Source: Spirodela intermedia (lineage: Eukaryota; Streptophyta; Magnoliopsida; Alismatales; Araceae). Taken from it: 64,000 nucleotides of DNA. Within the stretch, counting starts at the first letter, position 1; the number at the start of each line of letters is the position of its first letter. Location: contig LR746266.1 in NCBI GenBank assembly GCA_902729315.2, positions 3,110,759 through 3,174,758 on the forward strand, given 5' to 3'. Positions 47,000 through 61,523 of this stretch are shown piece after piece. The translations under genes and the position numbers were made by a program. Under the pieces are notes generated by a model. It saw only the letters and a list, made by a program, of their open reading frames with translations. It was not told the origin of the DNA and made no database searches.

Positions 47000-49900
47000 C
47001 ATATGTTTTGCATGACTTTCCTCTATTCATCTAGTAATTTATGAGATATATCTACGTTAAAAATATTAAATGACTATTAGTTGTAATTAGAATGTCTAGG
47101 CACCTCTCCAATGGAATGAAGTTGTAGTGGATTTCTACCAGCTTCATTATTCCATAGAATATTGGGTGGGTTCTTTGCTGTACTAGTGATTGATATATCG
47201 GTCTCTTCTAAGATAATTCTTCTCTAAATGTAGTTTGCATTGAAGATAATGATATAACAGGTTATGTTCCACATGAAGATAATAGTATCATCTTTTGTTT
47301 CTTGAAAGTCCATGACACACTGCTTCAAAAGGGTCGTCTTGTCATTTAGTGATCTCATCTGATCAATGTTTGTAAAAATAATCAAGAAATGTTTCAAATT
47401 AAATTACACAACTCACTTTGTTGCACTTCAATGATGACTACAAGGACAATGCAGAAATTTTGAAATCATACTTGGAGGAAAGATCATAGCTATAAATTTA
47501 ATACATCAATCTTCTAACTAGGGTTATAGAGAAATATTTATTAGTCTTTGTGGCCATGTATGTAGGTTTCAAGTGGCTATTATAGGAACTGAACGGTGGG
47601 GATTTTTTTCCTTCTTAGTAATTTGTGATTTACTATAAAATTGAGAATTAAGGTTTATAGTCTCTCAACACATCTGGCTTACTGTACTCACAATGGATCA
47701 ATTCTTTCAATTCCTCATCAACATCTATTTGTACAACTTCTATAACATAGAGACTTCACTAGTCTTAATTAATTTAGATGCTGTGTTTTTCAAAGATATT
47801 TATTCTAGATTCACACTTCTCCCAAACCGATTTAATTCCTATCTTCTCTTTTATAGATTGATAGGTCTATGTAAACCTAAATAAAGTCAAGTACTCAAAT
47901 ATAAATATGATAGACTAATGCTTTTTATAATTATAGTTAATGGGTTCATTGAGAATCAATGAGGGGGGCTACAAGTGCAAAAGTTTCTTTGGTGTGTGGA
48001 TGATTTCAGTGCACATGAATGGTATAAAAAATGTAGTCGAGAAGACTTGAATATCATCTTGACTTTGAAGGAGTTAATCCTTTTTTAAGACAACATTCTC
48101 CTAGAATTTCATTATTGGTTTCAATCCATTGTTCCAATGCTTATTTGCAAGCTGCACAATGACTAGTTCATGGTATGGTATGGTATCATATCCCATTTAT
48201 ATTTTATACATTTTCTCATGTAGACTATATGCCAAAATCGATTATATCAAATAAATAGACTTACTTTAGATGAAAGTATATGTGTATCTATATATATAAA
48301 TATTAAATAAGACAAATACTCAAGAATATTTACTCAATGTTTAAATAAAATGTTGTCAATAGATTGAAAGTCATACAAATAAGGTTTGTGATGTAAAGTT
48401 ATAGTTACGTGCTTGTGTTTTGTCTTGTTCTCTAAAATCGTAGAATTTGATTTTTATGAACATAAAATTAGGACTTATTATCACCAAGTGTTTCGATTCA
48501 CTTTATTTGTGATATCTTGATCATTATGAATAGTAATACTCTTCTTACTGAGTAATTGACTCATGTATAACAAAGGGGTGGATACACAAACTTTGGAAAG
48601 CTCTAATGGAGAACATATCATGCCACAAATTGAATTAAAGATCACATAACTACATTAGTAATAATATTTTTAGACATTAATGTAATATCTAGGTCACTAT
48701 GAGTGTAAAATCTCTTCCTACAGAGTGAGTTGTCTTCCTTCCAAAATCATATGAGGTAGCATGGGTTAGAATTTCTTTCAAATACTTTTGATCAACACAG
48801 CATAAATTTGGTAGTCTAAAATTATCATAATTAGGAAGACTTCAGACATTTTTTACCCTTATATGAATTTCTTCAACATCAAAACTAGAAAGACTTCAAA
48901 AATCTATACTATCATTAATGAATAGATTATCATTATTATTTATAAATGTAAAATAAAATAAAATAAAATATATGAAATTTCTTGAGCACACCTAATAGAT
49001 TCTTATCTTGTGAAATGAATGTATCTTGCCATCTAAGAAGATGATGGACTGAACTAAGATCTATCACATCAAATTCAACTATTATTTAATTGTTGAACTC
49101 ATTTATAAAATAATAAAATGATCTAGTATATATCATGTTATTTTCATTTATATTAGAAATGAGAATGTTTATTGCAACTTGGATTCAGATTACTCTTGTT
49201 GAAATAAGAATGCAGTTTATTCTTCTATGCTCCTAGGGCTTACTTTAGCCCATGAGTATTTTCGTCAACTTAAAGGCTCTATTCTCTTTATTGAGGTACT
49301 CGAATTTGACTAATACAATCTAGTGGGTCGCAGAGAGAGGGGGATATATTTGATGATGTTTTTTATCATATTTTTATTTTAATAGGTTGCATTTTTTGGG
49401 GTTCAATCTCCTAATTTTCTGGACTGAAATTAGTCAGTTGCATCATGTGCTTAAAGAAACGATAAAACTATAACATGACAATTGATTGATTCTATTTGTT
49501 CCACTATGCATAGAGTTGGAATAAATAATTTAATTGAGAGATTTTTATTAATTATTCTAATTTAGTATGGTGTAAAAACTTATTTAAGTGCTTGAACGAA
49601 GACAACAAAACCTATAAAAAAAATGCATAAAAAAAAGGTACATACACAATTTAGAATGGTTTGGCCTCTGGCCTAGATGTCTAATTTCATAAGTCACACT
49701 CTTTAGGTTTCCATCAATCTGCCACAAAGATTATGTATAGATACTCACGTCCATATGTATTGGACATTCTTGTAGACTATTAGCCATTCTAGTGTTTATA
49801 GAACCATTGATCGAGTTGCTTAGAGGTAATCACTCTATAACTAACATAATTGGCTTTGGCTCATCAATCAACAAATTAAGACTATATCCCTCCATTAGTA

Positions 49901-52900
49901 CTAATTAGAAGTGCTCTATGTAGCATCCCTATTCATTCACTGGCCACCTATGATGTTTCACTAGAAGTGTTTGACTATGACCTGCCAAAGAGTAAATTGA
50001 GGTGTTGTCACTTTTCCATTAGTTTTATTAACTTTGACCCACCAAACAATAAATTAAAGCATTGTAACTTTTCCAATGGCTATATTTGCTTAGTCCCTCA
50101 ATATCTCACGATGTTGTCCAACCTTCACTAGATTTATTTGCTTTGCTTGAAAAGTAACTTATCAAAGTGTTGCCACTCAACTAACTAAAATGGCTTTGAG
50201 CCACATCATAGTTTAGGCTATCAAACCCTAAATTAATTCCACTCAATATTAATTAGTGTGATTTTTAATTTAACAAATTGAAAAATTAATTTTTGCAATG
50301 TTATAATATTTGTCGTTCAATTTGAGGACTCATGATGAAATTTATGTTAGATGTTACTCTATAAATAAATCAAGAAGGGGGGTTGAATTTTTCATATATT
50401 ATTTTTTGACATTGGTCAATATTCTTAAGATCTTTGTTATTTTGTTTTTGATATTAATCCCAAGACATTTAAGACTCTAAATCTAAAGTACTAGAAAATT
50501 TTTAAGTGGTTCAGTCCTTTACCTATTTACAATTTATAATAATGCTCATGTTCTTGGGTTCCACTACCAACTATTCACCAATCATGATAGTTGATTAATG
50601 AGCTTAGTTCCCACATAATTTTCTTCTAGATTCGTTACATTAGATGGCCAATTAATGATTAGAGTGTTGATCTCTCTTGAGTGATTAAATAAAACTTTAA
50701 TCAAAAGATACATACAAAGATTAAGAAATAATTTCACTTATATATATATATCCAAAAATTGTTAGTTCGGACATGTTTAACAATAATTTTTTATTGGTAA
50801 AATATAATCAATAATACATCTCAAAATAAATTAATACTTTGATAATAAGAATTATCCAAATTACTTCAAAAAAATTAAAATTGTGAAGTAAACTTATTGA
50901 ACCAAAATATCAATATGTAAAATTATGAGTTTGATGATAAAAAATGGTTTAAAATATTTATTTAAAAATATATACCAATATTTAGAAAATCATGCGTGTT
51001 AGAATGAATAGTTCAAATTTGATCAATTAATTCAATATCTAAACCATCCGAAAGTAATAGTATAAAATTATTAACAAGTAGTAGACTTATTAATATTTTA
51101 TAATTATATTTTAACTAAAGTATTCTTATTGATTTAGATGTGCTAATCATTATATTCTCATGGAGGTAGTTTATGTAAATATTAAAAATTTTAAAAAATG
51201 TATACAATAATAACACTCAATAAAATCCAATAAGTTATAGAATTCAACATTATGTCTCATGAATATATTGTTTTAATTATTATTTGAATTTTTGACATAA
51301 TTACTATGAGTTATTTTTGTGTTTTTATTCAATTAAACTCATGCTTGTGCATATATATTAGAGATAATAAGTAATAACCATAATGAAAATTTTTGTTATT
51401 CTCTTGAATGTTTATTGTCATCAAAATACTATACATTTAATATTCCAACAGATTCAACTAATTTTTTGTTGATTGGAATCCTCATATTAACGTTTGGGTA
51501 AATTTTGATAATAAGAATGCTTTTCTTTCTAAGATATTATTTGACTTGTAAGTATGTGTGGATGATGTAAAGAGGTTATTGTTGATGTCATTGATTTTGA
51601 TAATTTTCACCAAAAAATTATTGATAAGTGATTATCTATTATTGATACTTCTTTATATATATTATTTATATGCTTCAAATATTTAATACATGCAATAAAG
51701 TAATTATAAATTTTTTATTTATTAAATAAGTTTGATATTATTTCTAATGAACAAATCCAAGGCTTTAAATTCTGAGATTAATTGACTCTCTACTATAGGA
51801 AAACTTGAGGATTAAATATTCTTAGCTGAAGAATCATCATGAAATGAAATCACAAGTATATAATTATACATTAGAGGTCAACGCAAGTCTTGTAAAATAT
51901 GTTATCTGTGATTATGTGATGATATAATAATTTTATACATTGCTTAATATTTCTATAAATTATTATATATGTTCCTTAAGATATTAAGTGTATTAAGTCA
52001 ACAAGAAAAATGAGAAAATGATTAGATATTCTACTTTTGAAGATAGCATCTTGAGAGTGACATGTTAACTATTTATGCAGACTAAAAGTGAAGATAAATT
52101 TGATGATTTGGTTCTAATGTTCATTATTCTTCATAAAGTTATGCAACTCTATTCAAATTTGAACGAAAATGGGCATGAGAATATGGAAATTTTAAGATTG
52201 AAGGTTCAAACGTGATTACCATGTGTTTTAGAAAACTACAAGCTTTTGGATAGGGATTTTGAATACAAGAGATATGATAAAAATGAAAAATTGGTACAAG
52301 ATGAATGCTTAATTTTGAGTGAAAATTTATGAATAAAAAAAAATCAAACTTATGAAGATTCAATACTAAACATCAAGGTCTTCACGTTATATGTATCAAT
52401 GATGAATGAGAATGCTACATCCTCTTCATTAGTTGATTTTGACAAATAGTTGACTCAACCATTATAAACCTCTCTCTCTATCAACCCCTAATGTAATGGA
52501 ATAGTGAGGGGAGATGATATTGGGTCATCAAGGAGATGAAATCAATTTGTTTGAGTCAGTGATTGATTATCCTTTAGTCATTGTATAAAATATTTAGAAT
52601 TGTGATGAATATTTGCTTTAAGATAAATCAAGTAATTGTGATGAATTCTAGTTGAGTCCACATGGAAGATAACAAATATGATGATTTGTTTTTAAATTAA
52701 TGTAAATACAAATAAAAATAAACCTAATAAAACTAAAATAATGAAAGAAATAATAGAAAGGGGGAGTAGAAGAGATATTTTGTGCTCAATTATTGGTGAC
52801 CAGCACATCCCTTCCTTTGTCACCATCAAGTTTTAATATACATTAACATAATAAAAAAATGAATTAACATAATCCATGGATAAGAGATAAGATAAGGAAG

Positions 52901-55900
52901 GAGATAAAGAAGAGAAGGGTGAAAGAAGGACATGAAAAGAGAGAGAGACTCAGAGAGAGAGAGAGATAGAGACATAGATAGAGAGACAAAGAGACAAAGA
53001 GAAGGCAGAATTAGATTCATAAATGAGTTTTTGTATCTACTCAACAAAAGAAATCATTAACAAAATATGCTTAAACCGATTAAAAATCAAAGATCCTCCT
53101 TTAAAATAAAAACCCCTTTCCTTGATCCATCTACTTGTCATCAAATTGAATCAAAGTAAAATCAGATGTTTATTGCAATGCAGAAAGGAAGTCTAGTGAA
53201 GAGCCAAAAGAACGCCCCTAGTTGTCACTCGATAGAAGGAAGAAGAAAAGGATCCCCTTTTTGCCCTAAATTATAAGTTTTTATACTTAAAATATGATGG
53301 GTGGTTAGGAATCAATTTGCTTAAAAGTCAATTTATTTTTAGTGAGAATTGGCTTCTGTATCTCCATTCATTTTTCTTGTTTTTTTGGCTATTTCTGCCC
53401 ATTTTTGAGTACTCAAATCATTTCAACATAATTACATTAAGTGACCCTATGGGCCTAAGTGGGACTCCTTAAAAAGGCTTTCTTAATGGGCTCATAATAT
53501 CCCTAGAATTTAGTACATTAGAAAATATTTAAAAATCTTAAAAAATAAGAAAAATTACTCATTCTGACAAAATGATATCTAACTATTAAATTCTGATTTT
53601 GCCTAATTACGACAGATTCTAGGGTAAAAATGTATAGTAAAGTATATTAAGATGTAGTCAAAGAATATTCAAAGTATAAATATGCCATAAAAATATGAAA
53701 AAATCATATATTAGAAATGCATTTTACACAATTAATCCATAACATAATTTACTTCATTTATCATAAAATCTATGTCATTTTTTATGAATTAATACATAAA
53801 ATATAATAATTATGCATTACTTATTATATAAAAATGAAATGTTATCACTAATCTAGTGAATATGAACATGTATTCTAAAGATAATAAGTGTATAATGAAG
53901 GGAAGTTCCCTCTAGAACTGTAAGAAGTTGGGTGAGGGATAAACTAGCATAAGACACTTGGTGTTTTTTATGAGAGAGAATTGAGAGGTGTTCTCACAAC
54001 ATGTGTGTTGACACATCTATCAACACATAGATGTGTCTCACTTAAATAGAAAAATAAAAAAATCTCAAAATTTCAATCCAAGTCCCTCTTGGTGTTTCAT
54101 TAAGCACAATAATTCCAACAGCTGTAATGCTCTATCTTCACTTTATTTGGTGTGGGTTGAAGTCTCCCAATTATAAAATGAGTTGTGGGATGTTCAATAG
54201 TAATTTATAATAGCTATCAGTGGTTGGAAAGGACTATTAGATGTTACATTCATGTGTAAAATCTATCTGGTAAAATATTTATCAATTGAGTTCTTCAAAT
54301 TGCTTATCTTAGTTTGTTGGATTCTTTTCATCTTTGAAATAACATTCTAAAGACTGCTTGCATACCTATACTTACACCACAAATTTAGGTCTAAAAATTA
54401 TTTGCCTGATAATTTCTAAGAATTTCACATACTTTTGTAGAATATAATTTCTGAACTAAATTCCTAAAGATTTATTTACTAGGACTATGATGATTAAGTT
54501 AGTCATAAAAATATCTAAGTAACCCATTCTGCTAAATTCAATATTTTTTATTTACTAGGTTGGTAGGAGTTATGTGCACTTATGGATTTCTTGGAATAAA
54601 TGAGTACATTTAATTCAACATACTAAAGTTTGTTAATTGAATATTCTTATCAAAATCAAAATATTGGCCTTATAATTTTCTCTAGAATCAATAGAAGCAT
54701 TTGAAATTTGATGTCTAGAACCACAATTCAAATTTTTATGTCATACACAATGAATGAAATTGTCTAAAGTCCACTAATTAAACATTCTAATCAAATTAGT
54801 AAATTAGTTTAATGACTAAAATATTTATTCAATGATCAATAAAGTCATTCTAAATTCAATATTAGAATCAATAATCAAACTAGTATGCATGGTTAACTAG
54901 CCATTTTAAAATCTCACTATTAAAACTTCTAATGTATACACTAAATGAAACTATTTCAATTTTAGAGATTAAATCACTTAATCTAAAATTTACAGATATT
55001 TAGGGTGATTAATATTTGAAAACTTATTATCAGAAAACCAAAATTATAAAAGTTATTAATCACAAATCCTTATAACTTTTCTTCAAATATATGTATTCAA
55101 CTAGGCATTTAAAAATATAGATTTAGCCTTAAGTTGAAATAGAGATTATCTTGTATGTGTTGTAAGGCCTAATGGTTGAAGAAAAAAATCTAGAAAGTAA
55201 TCAATACCATATTGTGATGCTTAAATTTCCATTTGTAAACTTGCTTATTAATTATCTTTCACCTTGTTAATATGTTTTACACTAATCACTTTTCTTTTTG
55301 GTAATAGATCAGCAAGCTTCCATATATCATTTGTTCAATTGAAGTTATCTCATTCATTCATTTCTTTCATTTTTCTTTGCTTTGACTATATTCATAATTC
55401 ATTAGTTCTATAACCATAAAAGCAATAATACATGCTTTATCTATCTCATACAATAATTTCCATTTCCTTGGGTTGACTCTTGAATGAAGTTCATAAGCAT
55501 CATGGCTGCCTTGACTACTCAAATAAATTCAAGATCATTTCATTAAGGAACTTGGTAAAGTAGGTGTTTCTAGTGTCACTACTTGTTCTTTTATTTGTGT
55601 TGGATTTTTTTCTAATTTAATAAAATATGTCTAGATTTGGATTGATCTTTGAATGGCAACCATCATTTTTACTAAAAGACATCTTGATGGAATAATGATT
55701 TCATAGATATGAGGTTATACAAGCAATGACTCTTACTTTCATAACAAAATCTAATAGAAATATATAATTTAATTTTCTTATCTAGTTTATTTCACTTAGT
55801 CAACAATTAAGAAACAAGAATACAACCAAAACTTTCTAAGTTACTCACATTGTATTTTTCTTTAAACATGATTAATAATGAGCATGAACTACTTTTATAA

Positions 55901-58900
55901 TGTTACCATTTCATTTTCTATAAGAGCCCCTAACTTTACATACCTCACAAAGCCTAATGGTTTTTCTCTAAATAATTCACAACTCATGTGAGTAAAATCT
56001 TTGATAAATAGTATAAATTATTTACTCTTATTAAAAGACAAGCTCCTTATTGGGCTACAAATACTTGCATGTACCAATTTGAGAGACAACCTTGCTCACT
56101 AAGCTTCTTCCACTTGAAATGGTAAGTTGTTTCATTTTCCATAGATGAACCTTTCACAAACTGATTAGTAGAGGCAATGAAAGGTTGACTAGAAAGCATG
56201 TTTTTGATTTAATAACCTCAAACCATGGGAATGAAAATGTTGAAGCCAAGAGTCATCTTTGTCATAGCAATCATATGAAATATAACAAGACATGAATAAT
56301 CAAGATGAAACACTTTTTTTTCAAATAGGAAATATGTTTTTCTTATTGTATGATACACATGCTATTTTCAAATAAACGGTGCAACCTCAGTCCAAAAACT
56401 GACTAAAACCAAGTACATCTTATCCCCATTTAAGATCAAAATTGACATCATGTATCAAACACCCATTATAGTCTCTACCCTCATAACCTTGGCCACAGGG
56501 ACCTCTCCCACTTTGTTCACTCTATAATGCATTTGATTGGAAGAGCCTTCACCATTCTTCTCTTTCCTTAATATGCTAACTTTAGCCTAGAATCAGTGTT
56601 GAAAGGCTCTTCTCTTTGGCCTATTGAATATCTCTTCATGTGATATTACGGAACTGATCAATGGATTTTAAGAACCAATAGATAAACCATAAAAACATAA
56701 TCAAACCTAGACGAGAGGCCTCTTAAAACTTTATTAACCATTTTCTTATATCTCCAAGCATTCTCATTTTTTGACTAACAATGATGTAAAACTAAAGGGG
56801 AAGTGATGAATGAATTAACTTGATTTCATAAATAATCTCAAACATGATTTTTGAGCTCCATACCTTTCATGTTGGCAAAAAGCTCATAGGGGTAAAGGGT
56901 GTTACTTTTGGAGAGGCTGAAATAGGAACCAAGAGAGGTGAATTGGTTTACGTTTCATTTCAACTCTAAATCTCATAATCACAACTCAAGTAATAGAACC
57001 CAAATTTATTATGGTTCAACTTACTTGACATACTCAACTCTCTATTAACCAGGCCATTTGGTTCTATTAACTCAAAGAGGTACAATTTCTAAACATCAAG
57101 GCTTCAACTATTCAGCATTATATTTCACAACTCTTGTCTACCAAAAGAATCATTTCTTCAAACACATCTTCTGGATTCACAACTATAGAATTATAACTCA
57201 ATTAGCATCTAATTAATATGCTCTAGATTCTTGATTATAGTGGGCTAGAGTATAGGAGATACTCAACAACAAGATGAGAATAATTGATTCTCTTAAAAGT
57301 TTAGCATGTAGCTTCTATGGTGTGAATTCCTTGTCCTAAAATTACAAAAGCATCTTATAGTGGGGAGGCTTTTGAATGGTTGAGAGTAATTCATTAATTT
57401 TGATCCTGAATTTTTTTTTGCACAGTTTTTGAGAGGACATTTCATATATAATAATCATCTTTTAAAATTTTAATGATTTTTTAAAATAATAATAAAATCT
57501 AGAAAAATGATCTTCCTATGGGTAGGATGTGTCACTTTGGTCGTTATTATCAACATATGAAATTTCAAACATTTTAAGGCCTAAATTTAATATGAGACAA
57601 AGAGATAGATTCTATTGAATTTGAGTCATCTAGAGGGATGATGGTTAATCACAATTTCAAACTTTCATTCTATGAATTTATTGACATAAAATGGATGAGA
57701 AATATAGGGGAATTAGTTTTCTTCACTTGTTGACTGCTTTGTTTGTGCATGACAAGGCCATAAGATTTGGAAGCTTGGACTCATTCAGCTTTGATGTATG
57801 CTCAAGTGACGATTTATCGGAATACTCAGGACTTGTAAAGTTATAAACAATAGATGCTAGAAGATTGGAATAATAGAGGAGTAGAGAGAGAACATGAAAT
57901 AAAAAAAAATGAGGGGCAAGAGAGCACCTGCCAACAAGACTTTTCCACCAATAGTAAAACATGAAAGTAGTTTTGCAACATAAAATATTACTCCACCGAA
58001 GCAAAAGCCAAAAAAATTAACAAAGTAAATGAATTTGGATGATTTCAATGAAGTTATGTTTCACTAGAAACATTCAAATCATGAAAAGACCAAATTCAAA
58101 TCAAAAGAAAATTTATCTTTTTTTGACATTGAAGGACAAAACAATAACACATCACAAAAATGGTATTTGAAATCGATAGTAAAAATAGTAAAGGAGAAAA
58201 TTGAAATGTTTAATCCCATTGTTTGCCTATCATCCAGACCACATAACAGCTTAGAACAAAAATCAAACAGAAAAAAGTAGAAATTATAAGAATGAAACAC
58301 CACCCAACTCATCTTTGTCTATCACTTGGAGAGAACTTGGTAGAATAAGACAAAAACTAACTCCTTCTACCATCTAGGGTCACAAGAAGTTATTTATAAC
58401 CTCTCCAACACTAAATAAAATAAATAGATGATTCATAAAGGAAATTACTCTGTAATAGGCTTGGGCAGATTGTGGGTGACATGAATGGTGGTTTGCTTCT
58501 TCAATCCTCATCAAGTGAGATAAGAGGAAATAGGGGAGAAGTGTACCAAACTGGTCATTTTTTCACAATTAAAACTTCACGAACATTTTTTGACAATTTT
58601 TAAAAATACTTCTCAAGGTTATAAACTGTAGATAATCATCTTAGTACATGGATAAAAATAAAATAAAATATATTCATATAGTATGAATCATGAAAATTAT
58701 TGAATTAAACATAGATTTACCACATCACTCCTAAATTCAGTACTAATGCATTTAACTCTGATAAATAGAATCACTTTGATTCATATGATATGTATTTCAA
58801 TTTTAAGTTAGTTATTTGATAAAAATAGAGAATTAACAAGGTGCAATCTACCAACTATTTTAATATTTTGATAGCTTTGTTATTTTGTCGGTAGTGCTTG

Positions 58901-60800
58901 ACCGTTCACTATTGCTTGAGTTTACTCCTTTCTTTTATGAATAAAGCACAAAAACATTATAAATTTGGAAAATGAAATAAGCATATTTTTTAAGAAAATA
59001 TTATATAAATCTTATTTGAGCATTTTCAGCATAATCAACATTTCTAAGGTCATGAAAATATTTTAGTTTAAAAAATTAAATTAGGTAATTCAGTGTTTGT
59101 TATTAGTGTTGATACTTATTCTTATGTAATGTGTTTTGAATCAATAGGTATAGTATTTATAATGTTATGAAATTATCAAAATAAGTGTCCTTATGACCAT
59201 GAGTTTATAACTCATCTAGTTAAGTGGGTTGACTCCCTTCTTGAAAATTTGAAATAGACAACTAGTGGTGAAATCACATCAAATTGTTCCAAGGATCAAT
59301 GAAATATCATGAAAATACTATTTAATATCTCAGCACAATTTTGGTAGTATAAAATTACTATTTTATGATTGAATTATTCTTTATTATCAAAACTATAATG
59401 CTCTTAAAGCCAAAAAAAAGGTTATTTCATCTTGTATTATTCTTTCCATTATCATTTGGGAGCGTCAAAAATATTGCATGGTAATCATCAAAAGAGTTTC
59501 AATTTTTTTGGATAGTTTCGATATACTTATTTTATGAGTTAGTTTGTATTTTTTGAAGTGAGTTGACTTACTTCGTCTCAAGTGTGAGTGAGATGAAGGG
59601 GAAAGGCAAAAAAAGAAAGGTGTTGTGCAATGCCTTATCAGATCTGTGTGACAATGTCTTAAACCTAAACTACGATATTCTAGATTTGCACTATAGTGCG
59701 CTAGACCCACGTTATAGTAACAAAAGCTACCAACACTCGTAGTATAGTAATTGACTACAAGACAAGTATTTGGGTGCTTGTAGCTAGTTATTAGGAAAAG
59801 GGTCATAATTCAACTGGAGAGAAGCATAAAAGAAGATCTTCTTTTGAATGTAGAAAAAATTGAGAAGCCATAGAGAACTCTTCACAACATTTTTGGGGTA
59901 CCACCAACAGATCCTCAACACTTACACAACAATTATAATAGTATTTGAAACTTTGATTTGCTTTATCAACTCCAATCTTTGTACCATAAGTCTTTGGCTT
60001 TCAAGAGTCGAACATACATTATAAGTCATACACTTGGGCTCTTTTTAGAGTCATGAATTTAAAATAGAAAGTTAGCATCAAAACTCTATAAGCTAGTGTT
60101 TAACTCCATAAAGTTCAGCTATCATTCTCTACCCATGAACAATATAAGTCCAAAGCTTCCTTCATAACTCTTGACTTCTTCGACTAAATTATAAACAGGC
60201 TCACCAAGTATGTTGAAAATTCGTTCAAGAGTGGTTCCACTGATTAGAAGATGTAAGAAGAACTTGAGGAAAAAAAGTTAATACTAAATAGTTGAGTTTT
60301 CGTCTTGTTTTAGTTTATTACAATGGTAAATTTAAAAGTGTCAAGTTAGATATGCACTGACAAATCTATAGGTAACTATCAAGTATAGTTGAGTTTATTA
60401 GAGTTATGAATCTACTAGAGGTATGATGATACCTCTAATAGACAGGGGAAACACCTAGTGAGCAAAATCACTATAAAGTAGTGTTCTTAGTTTGATGCCT
60501 TGAGTTGACTTTAGTGACCTGAATCACATATGGCAAGAATCAAAATTACTACTTTTACCTTTTTTTTCTATGTCACTTTTTGGCCCACATGAAAAGTCCA
60601 ACTTATCTCTCTCTCTTGGTTCCTTCTTTGACCCTTCAAGCATATCTATCCTATCATTCTATGAGCAAAGTTTTAGAACTTCATTGCAATAAGTTGACCT
60701 TTGCTGTCATTGTGAAACCTTTCTCCGACAATCTTCCATGTATGAGTTGACTTTGTACAACGGTAATCACTTGAGGAAAAATAACCATGGTCATCACCCA
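47000..60800. other. Gene-free AT-rich region of decayed transposons
   Basis: Nearly 14 kb without a credible gene; the longest open frames are about 60-110 codons and AT-driven. Copia-type relics are present (integrase at about 55900-56030, minus). Junction-like words of the type 'aagaggtgaattgg' (about 56925) and 'aagaaggggggttgaatt' (about 50368), each followed by a 'tggttcaa/tggttcag' block, resemble motifs recurrent in plant LTR elements. GA-rich patches occur at about 52935-53000. I see no tRNA or rRNA genes. Confidence 0.65.
55900..56030 (-). pseudogene. Ty1/copia integrase relic
   Basis: On the minus strand the frame reads KSK, a stop, then FILFIKDFTHMSCELFREKP and, after a few residues, VKLGALIENE. 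This matches the copia integrase core pattern 'Y-LFIDD-SR--WVYFLK-KSE-F--FK-FKALVE'. Frames to either side are broken. It is a fragment of an old minus-oriented element whose borders I could not find. Confidence 0.7.
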
Positions 60801-61246
60801 TCATAACTCAGATGGAGCCGCTACATCCTTGTTGTGAATATCTCTTATATAACGTGATTAGTCAATTCATAGATCCTAGTGAGCATCCCGGGTGCTAGCA
60901 TTTGCTTGCCAGGTCAACGGAACCCCGGGGTCAGCGCTCCTCCGATTCTGTGTCGGGGAATTGTTCCGATTGACGGGTATCTCTGGAGATCCGTCGCCCC
61001 CCTCGGTCTCCTACTGTCGAATCGCTCGGATCGTTTCCGCTTTGGGAATAACCAGTATTCTTGCGGCCGCCTCGCTCTGCCACGTCACAAGCCACGTTTG
61101 ATAAGACAAATGTCATTCCCGGCTGAGGTTGACGTGTGGAACTGAACATTGGGGCCCACGGGGCATCGGAATAACGGATTCGACATGATGGGGCTAGGCT
61201 AAAAGGTAAGATCACCGGGGAGTGCTCAGATCCCGTTTCGGGATTC

Positions 61247-61254
61247 TATAAAAG
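61247..61254 (+). promoter_or_regulatory. TATA box of the ITPK gene
   Basis: TATAAAAG lies 277 bp upstream of the ITPK ATG. The sequence from about 60870 on turns GC-rich after the AT-rich desert. The leader from about 61280 contains upstream ATGs at 61366 and 61451 and a possible 93-nt leader intron at 61380-61472. Confidence 0.6.
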
Positions 61255-61523
61255 GAATCCGAAGTGGCACTCGACCTCATCTGGTTTCTTGTTTTTTTCC
61301 TTCTTCTCACCGCTTGAAGAAATTAAAGAAGAGGAAGCCCTAAAATTCTCGTTTCCCCTTCCTCTATGGTTCTTCCCCGGTGAGGTTCCGGCCCAGAACC
61401 CTCGTTCTCCGGCAGTGGATCCCGCCTTCTAGGAGTCTTCTGATCCAAGAATGGTGCTGTCACTCTGTGCAGGTTGTTCCGAATCGAGGGGAACAGTGTC
61501 GTTCTTGAGGAGAAGGATCGGCC

